A stretch of 64,000 bases of DNA, taken from contig NZ_LT559262.1 of the NCBI RefSeq assembly GCF_900083545.1, forward strand, positions 3,274,324 to 3,338,323, written 5' to 3'. Position numbers and translations under genes: made by a program. Source of the DNA: Alistipes provencensis. Its GTDB lineage: Bacteria > Bacteroidota > Bacteroidia > Bacteroidales > Rikenellaceae. The stretch's first letter is position 1. Each line of letters opens with the position of its first letter. Below are positions 8,001 through 16,649 of the stretch, piece by piece. Below the pieces are notes generated by a model that worked only from the letters and a program-made list of their open reading frames with translations, made no database searches and was not told the DNA's origin.

Positions 8001-9314
8001 AATCTGCTCGTCCATCTGCTTCGGGGAGAGCGTCTTGCCGAGGAACGACTTGCCGTATATGTGGGCGAGGATTCCCTCCACGATCACGATCGAACCGTCG
8101 ACGACGATGCCGAAGTCAATGGCCCCGAGGCTCATCAGGTTGGCCGAGACATTAAATAAGCGCATCAGGATGAAGGCGAAAAGCATGGCCAGCGGGATGA
8201 CCGACGCGACGATCAGGCCGGCGCGGATATTCCCGAGGAAAACGATCAATACAAGAAATACGATGACGGCGCCCTCGACGAGGTTGCGTATCACGGTCGA
8301 AATGTTACGGCTCACCAGCTCCGACCGGTTCAGGTAGGGACTGATCGAAACCCCTTCGGGCAGCATCTTCTGGATTTTTTCCACGCGGCTCTCCAACTCC
8401 TTGGTAACCACGTTGGCGTTTGCACCCTTGAGCATCATGGCGATGCCGCCCACGCACTCGCCCTTGCCGTCGCGGGTCATGGCACCGAAACGCTTCGCCG
8501 AGCCGAATTTCACCGTTCCCACGTCGTCGATATGCACCGGAATGCCGCCGCGGTTGGCTACGACGATTCGCTCGATATCCTTGAGTGAGGAGATCATGCC
8601 CTCGGAGCGGATGTAGTAGGCCCGATCGACCTTCTCGATATAGCTGCCGCCCGTGTTCTGGTTATTGCGGTTCAGGGCCTCGAACACGTCGCCGATGGTG
8701 ATGTTGAGCGAATAGAGCGCATCGGGGTCGACTGCCACCTCGTATTGCTTGAGATAGCCGCCGAAGCTGTTGATTTCGACGATACCCGGGATGCCCGACA
8801 ACTGGCGCTTGACGATCCAGTCCTGAATCGTGCGCAGCTCCATCGGGTCATACCGATCCTCGTAACCCGGTGCGACATCGAGCGTATACTGGTATATTTC
8901 GCCCAGCCCCGTGGTGATGGGCATCATCTCAGGCGTACCCAATTCCGGGGGTATTTCCCCCGCTACGGTCTGTATCTGTTCGTTGATGAGCTGCCGGGCG
9001 TCGAGGATCGGGACACTTTCCTTAAAGACGACCGTTACGACCGACAATCCGAAACGCGACACGGAACGAATCTCCTCGACGTTCATGATATTGCTCATCG
9101 CCACCTCGACGGGGAACGTGATGAGCTGCTCGACTTCCTGCGGAGCCAGCGTCGGAGAGATCGTCACGACCTGCACCTGATTGTTCGTAATGTCGGGCAC
9201 GGCGTCCACCGGAAGCGTGAGCATCGCATAGATACCTCCCGCCAGCAGGAAGAGCGTCGTAAGTCCGACGAAGAGTTTTTTCGTGACCGCAAAGCGGACT
9301 ATGGCATGGAACAT
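5004..9314 (-). CDS. CusA/CzcA-type metal RND pump fused to a TolC-like domain
   Basis: The 1436-residue product is two proteins in one. Residues 1-1042 are a heavy-metal RND permease: 12 membrane helices, the HME signature GAIDFGIVVDGSIVIVEG in helix 4, and two large periplasmic loops. Residues 1043-1436 begin MIRKLFPFLGVVMLALLPLG, a former signal peptide, then a TolC-type coiled-coil protein (ITLDQAVTMSLENHPRLKSA onward). In the fusion this hydrophobic stretch would act as a 13th helix carrying the channel domain to the periplasm. An in-frame ATG at 6188 might also allow separate translation. The adaptor, kinase and regulator genes follow. Substrate is probably Cu/Ag or Zn/Co/Cd; the sequence does not decide. 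Such fusions are known in Bacteroidota. Confidence 0.92.
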   Translation of the reverse strand: MFHAIVRFAVTKKLFVGLTTLFLLAGGIYAMLTLPVDAVPDITNNQVQVVTISPTLAPQEVEQLITFPVEVAMSNIMNVEEIRSVSRFGLSVVTVVFKESVPILDARQLINEQIQTVAGEIPPELGTPEMMPITTGLGEIYQYTLDVAPGYEDRYDPMELRTIQDWIVKRQLSGIPGIVEINSFGGYLKQYEVAVDPDALYSLNITIGDVFEALNRNNQNTGGSYIEKVDRAYYIRSEGMISSLKDIERIVVANRGGIPVHIDDVGTVKFGSAKRFGAMTRDGKGECVGGIAMMLKGANANVVTKELESRVEKIQKMLPEGVSISPYLNRSELVSRNISTVIRNLVEGAVIVFLVLIVFLGNIRAGLIVASVIPLAMLFAFILMRLFNVSANLMSLGAIDFGIVVDGSIVIVEGILAHIYGKSFLGKTLSPKQMDEQIISGAGNVVRSATFAVIIILIVFFPILTLTGIEGKYFTPMAKTLVFCIIGALILSLTYVPMMASLFLKRRISTKRTLADRFFEWLNGIYQRCLKVCLRFSWTTVGMSFAALVGSLLLFTRLGAEFIPTLDEGDFAMQMTLPAGSSLTRSIELSEKAEQTLMDNFPEIRHVVAKIGTAEVPTDPMAVEDADVMIVMKPFEEWTSASSRAGMVEKMKAALDTIPGAEFNFSQPIQLRFNELMTGAKADIAIKLYGEDMAELYAKAKEAAKFVEQIPGASDVLVEQAMGLPQLVVEYDRSKIARYGINIEELNTIIRSAYAGEAAGTVFENERRFDLVVRLDQEKVADLNLDRLFIRTVEGIQIPVSEVATIDLVNGPLQINRDATKRRVVIGVNVRDADIQQVVAGIRQTLDRNIRLKPGYYFEYGGQFENLQNAIRTLLIVIPVALMLILLLLFFAFKSVTYTLVVFSTVPLSLIGGILALWLRGLPFSISAGVGFIALFGVAVLNGILMINHFNSLRDKTPYRLSTRRVIAHGTPHLLRPVFLTGLVASLGFVPMAVATTAGAEVQRPLATVVIGGLIVSTLLTLLVVPVFYKLVGSAALLKRNPMIRKLFPFLGVVMLALLPLGGQAQQRITLDQAVTMSLENHPRLKSAEAAIERTRAMRGESWELAPTTVDYSFGQLNGTERNDRQISVTQSIGSLMTPFYKNALVRQQTATGTYYKELVRREIVAEVKRAWSYYLYTQELCALYADQNTLAAELLRTGELRYEQGDITRLERSMTATMAAEMRNKLFQAQEEHKVAAARLQWACYADTPLVPADSVLTRFAAPSEAPAEVYRNYFESQAEEAMVRARVEKSRFFPELSLGYQRQNILPDKGLNAYVVGASFPIFFNTQRSRIRQAKADAYIARNDAEANLRALANRTAELQASLRRYDESLRYYVGSALPEADALMRAAELQFANSETSVAEYIMSLNSALEIRRGYIETLNQYNIAALEYELYR

Positions 9315-9329
9315 TGCACCGGAAAATTA

Positions 9330-9431
9330 ATGATTTTGACAAAAATAGCTCGTCACACCCGGTGCTGTGTGGAAAAAATGGCGAAGTGTCCGATTTGCGG
9401 GATGAACGGCCCCAATGAAGTCGTGAAATGA
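9330..9431 (+). CDS. Cys-rich 33-residue ORF divergent from the metal pump
   Basis: ATG 9330 opens 33 codons with a CC pair and a CPICGM motif; an internal ATG at 9378 gives MAKCPICGMNGPNEVVK. CPxCGM is the core of the heavy-metal-binding domain found at the N terminus of some metal efflux proteins. The ORF begins 16 bp from the CusA start on the other strand and runs through its promoter. It could be a relic of a metal-binding domain, a tiny metal-binding peptide or chance. There is no clear promoter of its own. Confidence 0.2.
   Translation: MILTKIARHTRCCVEKMAKCPICGMNGPNEVVK
9340..9347 (-). promoter_or_regulatory. -7 element of the metal-efflux operon
   Basis: On the minus strand TATTTTTG matches TAnnTTTG and lies 25 bp upstream of the CusA-TolC start. 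No convincing -33 TTG is seen at the right distance, which would fit an activator-dependent promoter. Confidence 0.5.
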
Positions 9432-9745
9432 ATCCGGAACGTTATAGAATCTCTTACTGAAACACGAAAATAAAGTTTACCCTACCTAAAACGAAGATTT
9501 GAGATACCACGATAGTCGGCGATTTATTTTCCAGCAGTCCGCAAATCGAATTTACAGAATATCCGCTGCGCGAAAGCAGCAGGCTGCGTCGGAAGAAAAC
9601 GAAATTACCCCACTTAAACAAGATAGTTCATATCTTTTCGCTTTCTCCGGCACCATCAATATCTCCATAAGCCCGCATGGTAAATGCGAACTTTCGGACT
9701 GGATACATGATTATCAATCAGACGATTAGACAGAATAAAAAAATA
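9432..9745. other. Intergenic stretch without a recognisable gene
   Basis: About 310 bp of lower-GC DNA between the divergent Cys-rich ORF and the terminator at 9746. A 76-codon open frame (9499-9729, plus) has no recognisable domain, signal peptide or promoter, and I do not believe it is a gene. No hairpins other than the flanking terminator stand out. Confidence 0.5.
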
Positions 9746-9772
9746 CCGCTATGGATTTGATTTCCATAGCGG
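9746..9772 (-). terminator. Terminator of the 16-gene operon
   Basis: CCGCTATGGA (9746-9755) pairs perfectly with TCCATAGCGG (9763-9772) around a 7-nt loop. On the minus strand it is followed by a run of seven T and lies 19 bp after the TolC stop. Confidence 0.88.
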
Positions 9773-9790
9773 CACTTCCGAATAAAAGGC

Positions 9791-11104
9791 TTATTTACCC
9801 GTTTCCTGCAACAACATGCCCGTTGTCAGCATTAAATCGACATGCGCCATTACCAGATCATAGCGCGCTGACAGCAAATCGACAGCCGCGTTGAAATAGC
9901 TGATCTGTACATCGCGGAAGTCGAACTGCGAAAGCGTTCCGGAAGCGAATTTCTGCTCCGCGATCCGCAGGCTCAATTCAGAGGTCGCCAACTGCTCCTC
10001 CCGCAGGCCGACCAGTTCACGACGAAGCAGGAAAGCGTCGTATTGCTTGTCGACATCATAACTGACCGAAAGTTTCATATCTTCGAGCGACAGTTTCTCG
10101 ATTTCATGGTTGATCTGCGCCACCCGCACGGCACGCCGCCGCTGACTGCCGTTGAAGATGTTGAATGAAATCTTCGCGGAAACATAAGGCTGTATCTGAC
10201 GGTTGTCGATTCCGGCAGCCCGATTGTAAGCGTAACCGGCTCCCACGCCTACATTCAGGCTCGGATAATAATCCGAACGGGCGACGAGCGTCTCCTCGGC
10301 ACGAAGCCGGATCGCAGCATACTGTTTGCGGATCGAGGCATTGTCGCTTTGCGCGATCCGGTGCAGTTCGGCCGGATCGAACCGTTCGTCGATCGCCGGA
10401 ATGCTGTCCGTCAGCGTCCAATCGCCTCCGCGCTCCACGGCAAGCAGGAATCCCAACTGCCGGCGGGCGTCCTCATAACTGTTTTTCTGACTCAGATAGG
10501 TGGCCCGGTCCTGCAACCAAGCATTCTTCGCCTGCAACAATTCGAGATTGCGGACCACGCCCAAGTCCGCCGCATGCTGCTCGCGGCGGAACCGGTCCAT
10601 GGAAGCGTCCATCAACTGTTGCGCAATCGTCACCTTTTCCGATTCCAGAACAGCCTGATAATAGGCCGAGATGATCGACCGCACCGTATTCTCGATCAAC
10701 ACGGTCTGCGAACCTTCGGCCTGTTCCTGCGCCGCATCGAGTTTGGCTTTCGTACGCCACACCCGAAAACCGCCGAAAAGAGTCCACGACAAGTCGAGGC
10801 TGGGCTGCACGGTCAGCGTTGAATAATCCGCCGCGTCCGACCCCTGCGGCATCGTACGGCTGAAATTGGCGGAGGCTCCGACCGCTACGGACGGATAAAG
10901 TCCGGCGGCGCCCCATGTGTTGTTCACGGCCGAAGTCCGGGTTTGCAGCTCGCCGACTTGAAGATCGTAATTGTTCCTCAACCCGATATCGATGGCTCTG
11001 GCCAGTGTCAGAGCGTTTCCGTTCTGTGCAGCCGCCGGCTGCCGCACGGCTCCGAACAAACAGATCGCCGCACAAAGTACACTATATCGCATCATAGTTT
11101 TCAT
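9791..11104 (-). CDS. TolC-family outer-membrane efflux protein
   Basis: The 437-residue protein has a signal peptide (MKTMMRYSVLCAAICLFGAV to about residue 30) and the two-fold repeated TolC architecture: LTLARAIDIGLRNNYDLQVG starts repeat one, and a second helical repeat starts near LHRIAQSDNASIRKQYAAIR. It forms the trimeric outer-membrane exit duct for the RND pump encoded upstream. I chose the ATG at 11104, which overlaps the TGA of the pump gene (ATGA); the open frame upstream is a read of the pump gene in another frame. It is the last gene of the operon, closed by the terminator at 9746-9772. Confidence 0.92.
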   Translation of the reverse strand: MKTMMRYSVLCAAICLFGAVRQPAAAQNGNALTLARAIDIGLRNNYDLQVGELQTRTSAVNNTWGAAGLYPSVAVGASANFSRTMPQGSDAADYSTLTVQPSLDLSWTLFGGFRVWRTKAKLDAAQEQAEGSQTVLIENTVRSIISAYYQAVLESEKVTIAQQLMDASMDRFRREQHAADLGVVRNLELLQAKNAWLQDRATYLSQKNSYEDARRQLGFLLAVERGGDWTLTDSIPAIDERFDPAELHRIAQSDNASIRKQYAAIRLRAEETLVARSDYYPSLNVGVGAGYAYNRAAGIDNRQIQPYVSAKISFNIFNGSQRRRAVRVAQINHEIEKLSLEDMKLSVSYDVDKQYDAFLLRRELVGLREEQLATSELSLRIAEQKFASGTLSQFDFRDVQISYFNAAVDLLSARYDLVMAHVDLMLTTGMLLQETGK

Positions 11105-14100
11105 TCGTTGAAATCCGTATTCCGCGCCATGTCCTTCACGGCCGTTTCCGCACTTTCGGGCGTTGCATCCGGATGACGAAGCCGCAGGAAGAAGAATTTG
11201 AACCGGTTGGCCATCTTGATAAGCACCGGGAAGCACGTCAGGATGAAAAACGTCCCGAAGAGGATACCGTATCCGAGCGTAATGGCCATGGGCAGGACGA
11301 AACGGGCGTCGCTGCTGCCTTCGCGGATCAGCGGGAACAATCCGGCCGTCGTCGTCAGCGACGTGAGTATAATGGGCCGGAAACGCGACCGGGCGGCCTC
11401 GACAATCGCCTCGTCGACCTTCATCGACAGTTTCAGACAATCGTTGTAGCGGGAGATGAAGACCACCGCGTCGTTGATGATCGTTCCCGAAAGGGCCACC
11501 ATGCCCCAGATGGTCATCATCGAAAGCGGCACACCCTCGATCCAGTGGCCCCAGATCGCCGACATGCACCCCACGGGGATCATCAGGACTACGAGCGACA
11601 TCTGAAGCGTCGAACGCAGGTAGATAACCAGTATCATGACGATGACGAACAAAGCGATCATATAGAAACCCTTGATGGTCTGCATTTCGTCGCGCATGTC
11701 CTTCATCTGCCCCTGCTGCATGTAGGTAATGTCCGGATAGCGGGCGAGAATCTCGGGCAGGATATGCTGTTCGATCTCCTCCATGACAGGAATCACCGAC
11801 GCCGAAGCGTCTTCCATATAGGCGTCGACGCGAATCTCCTTCCGCCCGTTGTAATGGTTGATCGAAAGGACGCTGCGACCCAGATCCAGATCGCACAGTT
11901 CGCCGAGCGGATAGACGCCGTTCGTCGTGCGGATCATCATTTTAACCAGATCGCCCATCGTCCTGCGATCCGTATCGGGATAGCGGACGTAGAACCACAC
12001 CTCGTCCTTACCCTCCTGCAAACGCTGCGCGAGCGACCCGTAGAACGCCTCGCGCACCTGCCCCATCACCTGCTGCTGGGTGAGTCCCAGACTGTAGGCC
12101 AGCGGTTTGAGCCGGACACGAACCTCCTGACCGCCGAGCTGCGCATTGTCGATCACGTTGTACAGCGCGTCGAGTTCGCGCAGACGGGCCTGAAATTCGA
12201 AACTCGCCCGTTCGAGCGTCTCCATGTCATAGCCGAACAGACTGATCGAGACCTGCGCGCCGAAACGGTGTCCGGCGCCGATGGCGAACTTATAGGCCGA
12301 CGGAATCGTCCCCAGTTCTTTCGATATGCAGGCTTTGATCTCGTCCGTTCCGATCTCCGACTGGTCGAGACGCCGCAGGAAGACCACCACCGACCCGGCG
12401 TGGCTGCCCGTCTCGCTGCCCGAAAAAGCGGTTCCCGTGCGCATGTTGATCAGTTTGATGAACGACGGTTCCCGGTAACGCTCCATCAGCATGGAATCGA
12501 CCCGCCAGACAACGGATTCGATGCGCTTGAGTTCAGCCGTCAACTGGTCGTAATTCGTACCCGGCTTCATCGCCAGTTCGATGTTGAAGCTGTCTTCGTT
12601 CATCGACGGCAGGATCGTAAAACCGATGCGGCCGCCGCCGACCAATCCGGCCGTCAGCAGAAAACAGGCGGCGAGCGACGACAACACGACCGACCGGTGT
12701 CCGAGAGCCCAGCGGACGAAAGGCAGATAGACCCGTTCGCACAGCGAGCGCATTCCCCGGTCGAATCCGCTGCGGATACGCCCGTAGAACGAAGTGGTCG
12801 AAGGCGGCGCCAGAACCTTGGCCGACGCACAGTGGGCCGGAAGCATGAACATACTCTCCAACAGGGAAAACAGCAGGCAGACGATAACGACCACCGCCAT
12901 TTCGTACATCATTTCGAGATTGCCCTGAATGAAGAGAATCGGCAGAAACGCGACCAGCGTCGTCAACACGGAAACCAGCACAGCGGGCAGCACCTCCATC
13001 GTTCCCTCGACGGCCGCTTTCCGCGCCGGTAGCCCCTGCTGAAACCGCGTATAGATATTTTCGCTGATGACGATACCGTCGTCGACGAGGATTCCCACGA
13101 TGAGGATCATGCCGAACACCGATATGAAATTCATGGTCAACCCCATGAGCACCGCCACGACGAACATGCTGAGGAAGGCCATCGGAATGCCCCACGCCAC
13201 CCACACCGAGAGACGGAAGCTCAGGAACAGCGACAAACACAACACCACCAGCAGCATACCGGCCAAACCGTTGCTGTACAAAATATTGAGCTGCCCGCGG
13301 AGCGTTTCGAGAAAATCGTGCATGAATTCGAGCCGGTAGCCGTTACCGCGCGCGTTGAACTCGCGGATGTAATCGTGCAGATAAGCGGAGATACGCTCCA
13401 AGTCCTCGGTCGCCAGATTGTCGATACGGAACATGACGTTGCGCTCGCCGTCGACATAGCTCGCCGTCGGAATGTCCTCGAAGATCATCCGCACGTCGGC
13501 CACATCTCCCACACGAATCAGATCGCCGTTGGCATTGGCCCGCACCACGATCCGTTCCACGTCGGCGGCTGAAACCGACCGATAGCGCGAATTGATCTTG
13601 ATCTCCTCCCGGGGATTTTTGATCTTGCCGCCGTAAATATCGAGGTTGTTGGCGGCAATGGCGTTCTTGATCTCCGAGAAGCTCATGCCGTAACGCTGCA
13701 ACACCTCTTCACGAACCTCGACGGACATCTCCATCCGTGTCGGATAGCCGATCAGCGTCACCTGCGAGATCAGGCCCGAACCCAGAAAGTCGTCCTCGAT
13801 ACGTTGCGCCGTACGCTTCAACAGCATGATGTCCTCCGGCCCGCGTGTCTGGGTCAGAGCCAGAAATCCGGAAAGCGACGTAGTTTTGGTCTTGGTGATG
13901 ACCGGATTCTCCGCCCCGGCAGGGAAATTCGAGATTTTGTCTATCGCGTTCTTGATGTCGTTCAACACCACATCGACATCGTAGTCGGTGCGAATGAGTA
14001 TGGACACGAGCGACTGGTTCTCCATAGATTTGGAGCTGATCTCCTTGACTCCGACCACGCCCCGCAGCGCATTTTCGACGAGCGTCGTCACGCCCTCCTC

Positions 14101-14280
14101 CATTTCCTTGGGCGTGGCGCCCTGATAGGTCACCGATACGGTGATCAGCCGGGACTCGGTAATCGGGAACGAAGCCTTGCGGATGGAAAACAAGGCTGCG
14201 ATGCCGAAGACCAGCGTCAGGAACACCAACGCCTGCGCATAGAACGGATACCGAACGAATGCAGTGATTGCTTTTCGCAT
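11101..14280 (-). CDS. RND efflux permease (HAE-1 type)
   Basis: The 1059-residue inner-membrane pump has the 12-helix RND plan with two periplasmic loops (about 35-330 and 560-850). Helix 4 reads ILIVGILVDDGIVISENIYT, so the paired acidic residues of the proton relay are D-D as in AcrB-type pumps and not the HME form. The start AITAFVRYPFYAQALVFLTL is a normal RND N terminus. It takes substrates from the periplasm or membrane and passes them through the adaptor (stop 2 bp upstream) and TolC (4-bp overlap downstream). Drug, lipid or metabolite export cannot be decided from sequence. It is distinct from the CusA-like pump 2 kb away. Confidence 0.93.
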   Translation of the reverse strand: MRKAITAFVRYPFYAQALVFLTLVFGIAALFSIRKASFPITESRLITVSVTYQGATPKEMEEGVTTLVENALRGVVGVKEISSKSMENQSLVSILIRTDYDVDVVLNDIKNAIDKISNFPAGAENPVITKTKTTSLSGFLALTQTRGPEDIMLLKRTAQRIEDDFLGSGLISQVTLIGYPTRMEMSVEVREEVLQRYGMSFSEIKNAIAANNLDIYGGKIKNPREEIKINSRYRSVSAADVERIVVRANANGDLIRVGDVADVRMIFEDIPTASYVDGERNVMFRIDNLATEDLERISAYLHDYIREFNARGNGYRLEFMHDFLETLRGQLNILYSNGLAGMLLVVLCLSLFLSFRLSVWVAWGIPMAFLSMFVVAVLMGLTMNFISVFGMILIVGILVDDGIVISENIYTRFQQGLPARKAAVEGTMEVLPAVLVSVLTTLVAFLPILFIQGNLEMMYEMAVVVIVCLLFSLLESMFMLPAHCASAKVLAPPSTTSFYGRIRSGFDRGMRSLCERVYLPFVRWALGHRSVVLSSLAACFLLTAGLVGGGRIGFTILPSMNEDSFNIELAMKPGTNYDQLTAELKRIESVVWRVDSMLMERYREPSFIKLINMRTGTAFSGSETGSHAGSVVVFLRRLDQSEIGTDEIKACISKELGTIPSAYKFAIGAGHRFGAQVSISLFGYDMETLERASFEFQARLRELDALYNVIDNAQLGGQEVRVRLKPLAYSLGLTQQQVMGQVREAFYGSLAQRLQEGKDEVWFYVRYPDTDRRTMGDLVKMMIRTTNGVYPLGELCDLDLGRSVLSINHYNGRKEIRVDAYMEDASASVIPVMEEIEQHILPEILARYPDITYMQQGQMKDMRDEMQTIKGFYMIALFVIVMILVIYLRSTLQMSLVVLMIPVGCMSAIWGHWIEGVPLSMMTIWGMVALSGTIINDAVVFISRYNDCLKLSMKVDEAIVEAARSRFRPIILTSLTTTAGLFPLIREGSSDARFVLPMAITLGYGILFGTFFILTCFPVLIKMANRFKFFFLRLRHPDATPESAETAVKDMARNTDFNE

Positions 14281-14282
14281 GA

Positions 14283-15425
14283 CTATTCCGTTTTATCCGA
14301 CGCCCGACGACCTTCCAGCAAGCCGATCTCCATCCCGTCGGAAGGATTGACCAGCGATTCGGCGACAACGAGCGTTCCGGGTTCCAGACCGCGCAAATAG
14401 GCGTAATCCTCATCCACATAAACAACCTCGGCCGGCCGGGCGCGCAGGCGGCCGTCGACGCAGGCATAAACCGTATCGTCGGCGAAGAGCGCCTCGCGCG
14501 GCAGGCGCACGACCTCCCTGAGCCGGGCCGCGGCGATACGAACCCGGTAGAGCTGACCCGAAATCAGGTTGCGGCCGGGAGTTTCGACCCGAATGTAGAC
14601 CTTCACGCGCTGCGTGTTCTCATCTACGAACGGGGCGATGCGGGCGACCGTACCGCGAAAACCGCCCCGTTCGTCCTCCACCGTCACGGCACTGCCGCAG
14701 GAAAAATAGCGCACATAATCGGGTTCGACGCCGGCTTCCAGTTCGAGCCGGTCGGTCTGGGTGATGGTGGCGATCTCGCCCCCGACGGAGGCGATGGCGC
14801 CGACCTCTTTGTTCACCGTCGCAAATACGCCGTCGAAAGGGGCGTAAACGGCGTATTTGCGCAGATTGATCTCGGCCTGCCGAACTCCGTAGTATTCGGA
14901 AATGACATTCCGGACCGCCAGATAAACTTTCTCCTTCGCACTGTTGATCGCCGGAAGCGGCGGCAGGTCCTCGTCGACGGAAAGTCGGTTGAAGAAGGCG
15001 CTCCACTTATCCGCCTCCTGCGGAAAGTCCACGGCCAGATCGGAAAGCTGCTGCGAGAGCAGGCTCATATAACGGCTCCGGGCGGCCATCAGCGACGCGC
15101 GCGCGTCGTCGTCGTAAAGCCGGACGAGCAGGTCTCCCTTCCGGAAACTCGTGCCTTCGCGCAGTGCGACCGGCCCTGCGACGATGCGGGCGCTGACCTC
15201 CGAGCTGAGCCGGACCGTCGCCCCGGCATGAACCTTCGCAAAACAGGAATAGGCGACGTCGTAGTCCCGCAAGGCGACCGTATCGGCCCGGACGTGTACG
15301 ACGCTCTTCTTCGCCTTGTTCTTCTCGGCGACCGGCTTGGTCACAACCATGTAGCGGTAGGCTCCGAAGGCTGCGATCAGAATGAAAGCGACCAATGCCG
15401 CCTGCAATAATCGATGTTTCTTCAT
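14283..15425 (-). CDS. RND periplasmic adaptor (HlyD/AcrA family)
   Basis: The 380-residue protein has one N-terminal signal/anchor helix (LLQAALVAFILIAAFGAYRY). It has the adaptor order: lipoyl half VRADTVALRDYDVAYSCFAK, alpha-hairpin (about 105-190), lipoyl return YAVYAPFDGVFATVNKEVGA, beta-barrel (LELEAGVEPDYVRYFSCGSA) and a membrane-proximal end (LPREALFADDTVYACVDG). It couples the RND pump to TolC. The gene lies 1 bp after the DUF4857-like gene and 2 bp before the pump, so the RND set is part of the ABC/SusCD transcription unit and not a separate operon. Confidence 0.92.
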   Translation of the reverse strand: MKKHRLLQAALVAFILIAAFGAYRYMVVTKPVAEKNKAKKSVVHVRADTVALRDYDVAYSCFAKVHAGATVRLSSEVSARIVAGPVALREGTSFRKGDLLVRLYDDDARASLMAARSRYMSLLSQQLSDLAVDFPQEADKWSAFFNRLSVDEDLPPLPAINSAKEKVYLAVRNVISEYYGVRQAEINLRKYAVYAPFDGVFATVNKEVGAIASVGGEIATITQTDRLELEAGVEPDYVRYFSCGSAVTVEDERGGFRGTVARIAPFVDENTQRVKVYIRVETPGRNLISGQLYRVRIAAARLREVVRLPREALFADDTVYACVDGRLRARPAEVVYVDEDYAYLRGLEPGTLVVAESLVNPSDGMEIGLLEGRRASDKTE

Positions 15426-15426
15426 A

Positions 15427-16647
15427 TCAGTATCTGTTCGGGAAAATTAACACGGCGATGAACCCGTAAATGCCGAATACGGCTGTCAAGGCCAGATCGA
15501 CGAGATGGAATGCGCCCGTAAGCCGGCAGCGGTTCAGCCGTTTGACGACGACGAGCAGCAGCACGAAAAACAGATTGACGGGCCAGAACTGCCGTACCGG
15601 ATTGGGAATGGGGATGAAATGCGCATATCCGGGCGTCAGCATGATGCGGAACGGGAATATCCGCTCTTCGGCAGCGGCGGCCGGCGAATTGCGGTAGTTG
15701 TTCACTGCGATCGCGCAACGGTCGACAGGCTCGAAATCGCGGTCGAGGACATACATCGTGCTGCTGTCCCGCCCAAGATTCTTGTACGAGCGGAAATAGC
15801 GGTTGTAGGTCAGCATGAACCGGCCGTTGTTCTTCCCGAGAGGCAGTTTTTTCAGCGTGTAGTCGGTCAGCAGCGCATAAAGCTCGTTGTCGGGAGTGAA
15901 GATATGGCAGTAAATCTCCCCCGGCACATGGCATTTGATCTGCTTGATCTCGAAATCGTTGTCGATGGCCTTCACGCGCGGTGCGCCGTGGGCCATCAGC
16001 AAATGAAACAGCTTGCCGCGGGCGTCGACCACGAAATAGCCGTCGTCGCGGGATTTGATCGTCGAAGGGATGCCGAAGATGTCCCGCGCCGGAGCACGGA
16101 ACCCGGCTTCGCGCAGCGCCTCGTCGAAAATCCGGCTTTTCTGTGTATCGACGCTATTCGTCGCCGCGTCGATGAACTCGATGCCGCGCCTGCCGATCCG
16201 GAAGAGGTCGTGCGGCAGATCGACACCCGGATGTCCGGGACACGACTCGAATAGCGGAGCCAGCGCGAAATCGAATCCGCGGTCCCCGATGAGCATCACG
16301 CGGCGCACGCTCCGCAGCACCTCCTGCGTGAGCGGCTCGCCCATGAGCGAGTCGGGCATCATGCCCAGCATCTTCAACTTGCGCGCATTGTCGAAAGGCA
16401 GCAGCCGGGCATATTCGTTCTCGGTCAGCGGATTGCCGCTCCGGTCGTAATATACCATGCGGTTGGCTTGCCGGAGCGAATCGTACACCTCTTCGCTGAA
16501 CACGAAATCGCTCTTCACCTCGCTGTAATAGAGCAGGCGCTTGCCCGCACGCTTCTCGAACCGGCTGCGAAACAGATCGGGCAGATAAAAGCCCAAAATC
16601 AGGATGGTGGTGAACACCAGCAGCACTCTTACAATTTTCGCCGTCAT
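15427..16647 (-). CDS. DUF4857-like membrane protein, copy 2
   Basis: I know this 406-residue type as DUF4857, but the name is from memory. One N-terminal helix (VRVLLVFTTILILGFYLPDL) leads to an extracytoplasmic domain of about 320 residues, then two to three C-terminal helices (WPVNLFFVLLLVVV; LVDLALTAVFGIYGFIAVLI). Shared features with the copy at 17334 are an early YSEV..DF segment, DLFR.GR.GIEF.DA..N.VDT and the final FGIYGF. It is paired with an ABC-2 type permease (2 bp upstream), so it is probably a partner subunit of that exporter with an exported sensing or docking domain. No catalytic motif is recognisable. Confidence 0.65.
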   Translation of the reverse strand: MTAKIVRVLLVFTTILILGFYLPDLFRSRFEKRAGKRLLYYSEVKSDFVFSEEVYDSLRQANRMVYYDRSGNPLTENEYARLLPFDNARKLKMLGMMPDSLMGEPLTQEVLRSVRRVMLIGDRGFDFALAPLFESCPGHPGVDLPHDLFRIGRRGIEFIDAATNSVDTQKSRIFDEALREAGFRAPARDIFGIPSTIKSRDDGYFVVDARGKLFHLLMAHGAPRVKAIDNDFEIKQIKCHVPGEIYCHIFTPDNELYALLTDYTLKKLPLGKNNGRFMLTYNRYFRSYKNLGRDSSTMYVLDRDFEPVDRCAIAVNNYRNSPAAAAEERIFPFRIMLTPGYAHFIPIPNPVRQFWPVNLFFVLLLVVVKRLNRCRLTGAFHLVDLALTAVFGIYGFIAVLIFPNRY

Positions 16648-16649
16648 AT

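Noticed and set aside
9499..9729. A 76-codon frame in the spacer before the operon terminator
   Set aside because: No promoter, signal or domain; composition of non-coding DNA.
9791..11896. A 701-codon TolC protein with a long N-terminal extension
   Set aside because: The extension is the RND pump gene in another frame. The real start is the ATG at 11104, followed by a signal peptide.
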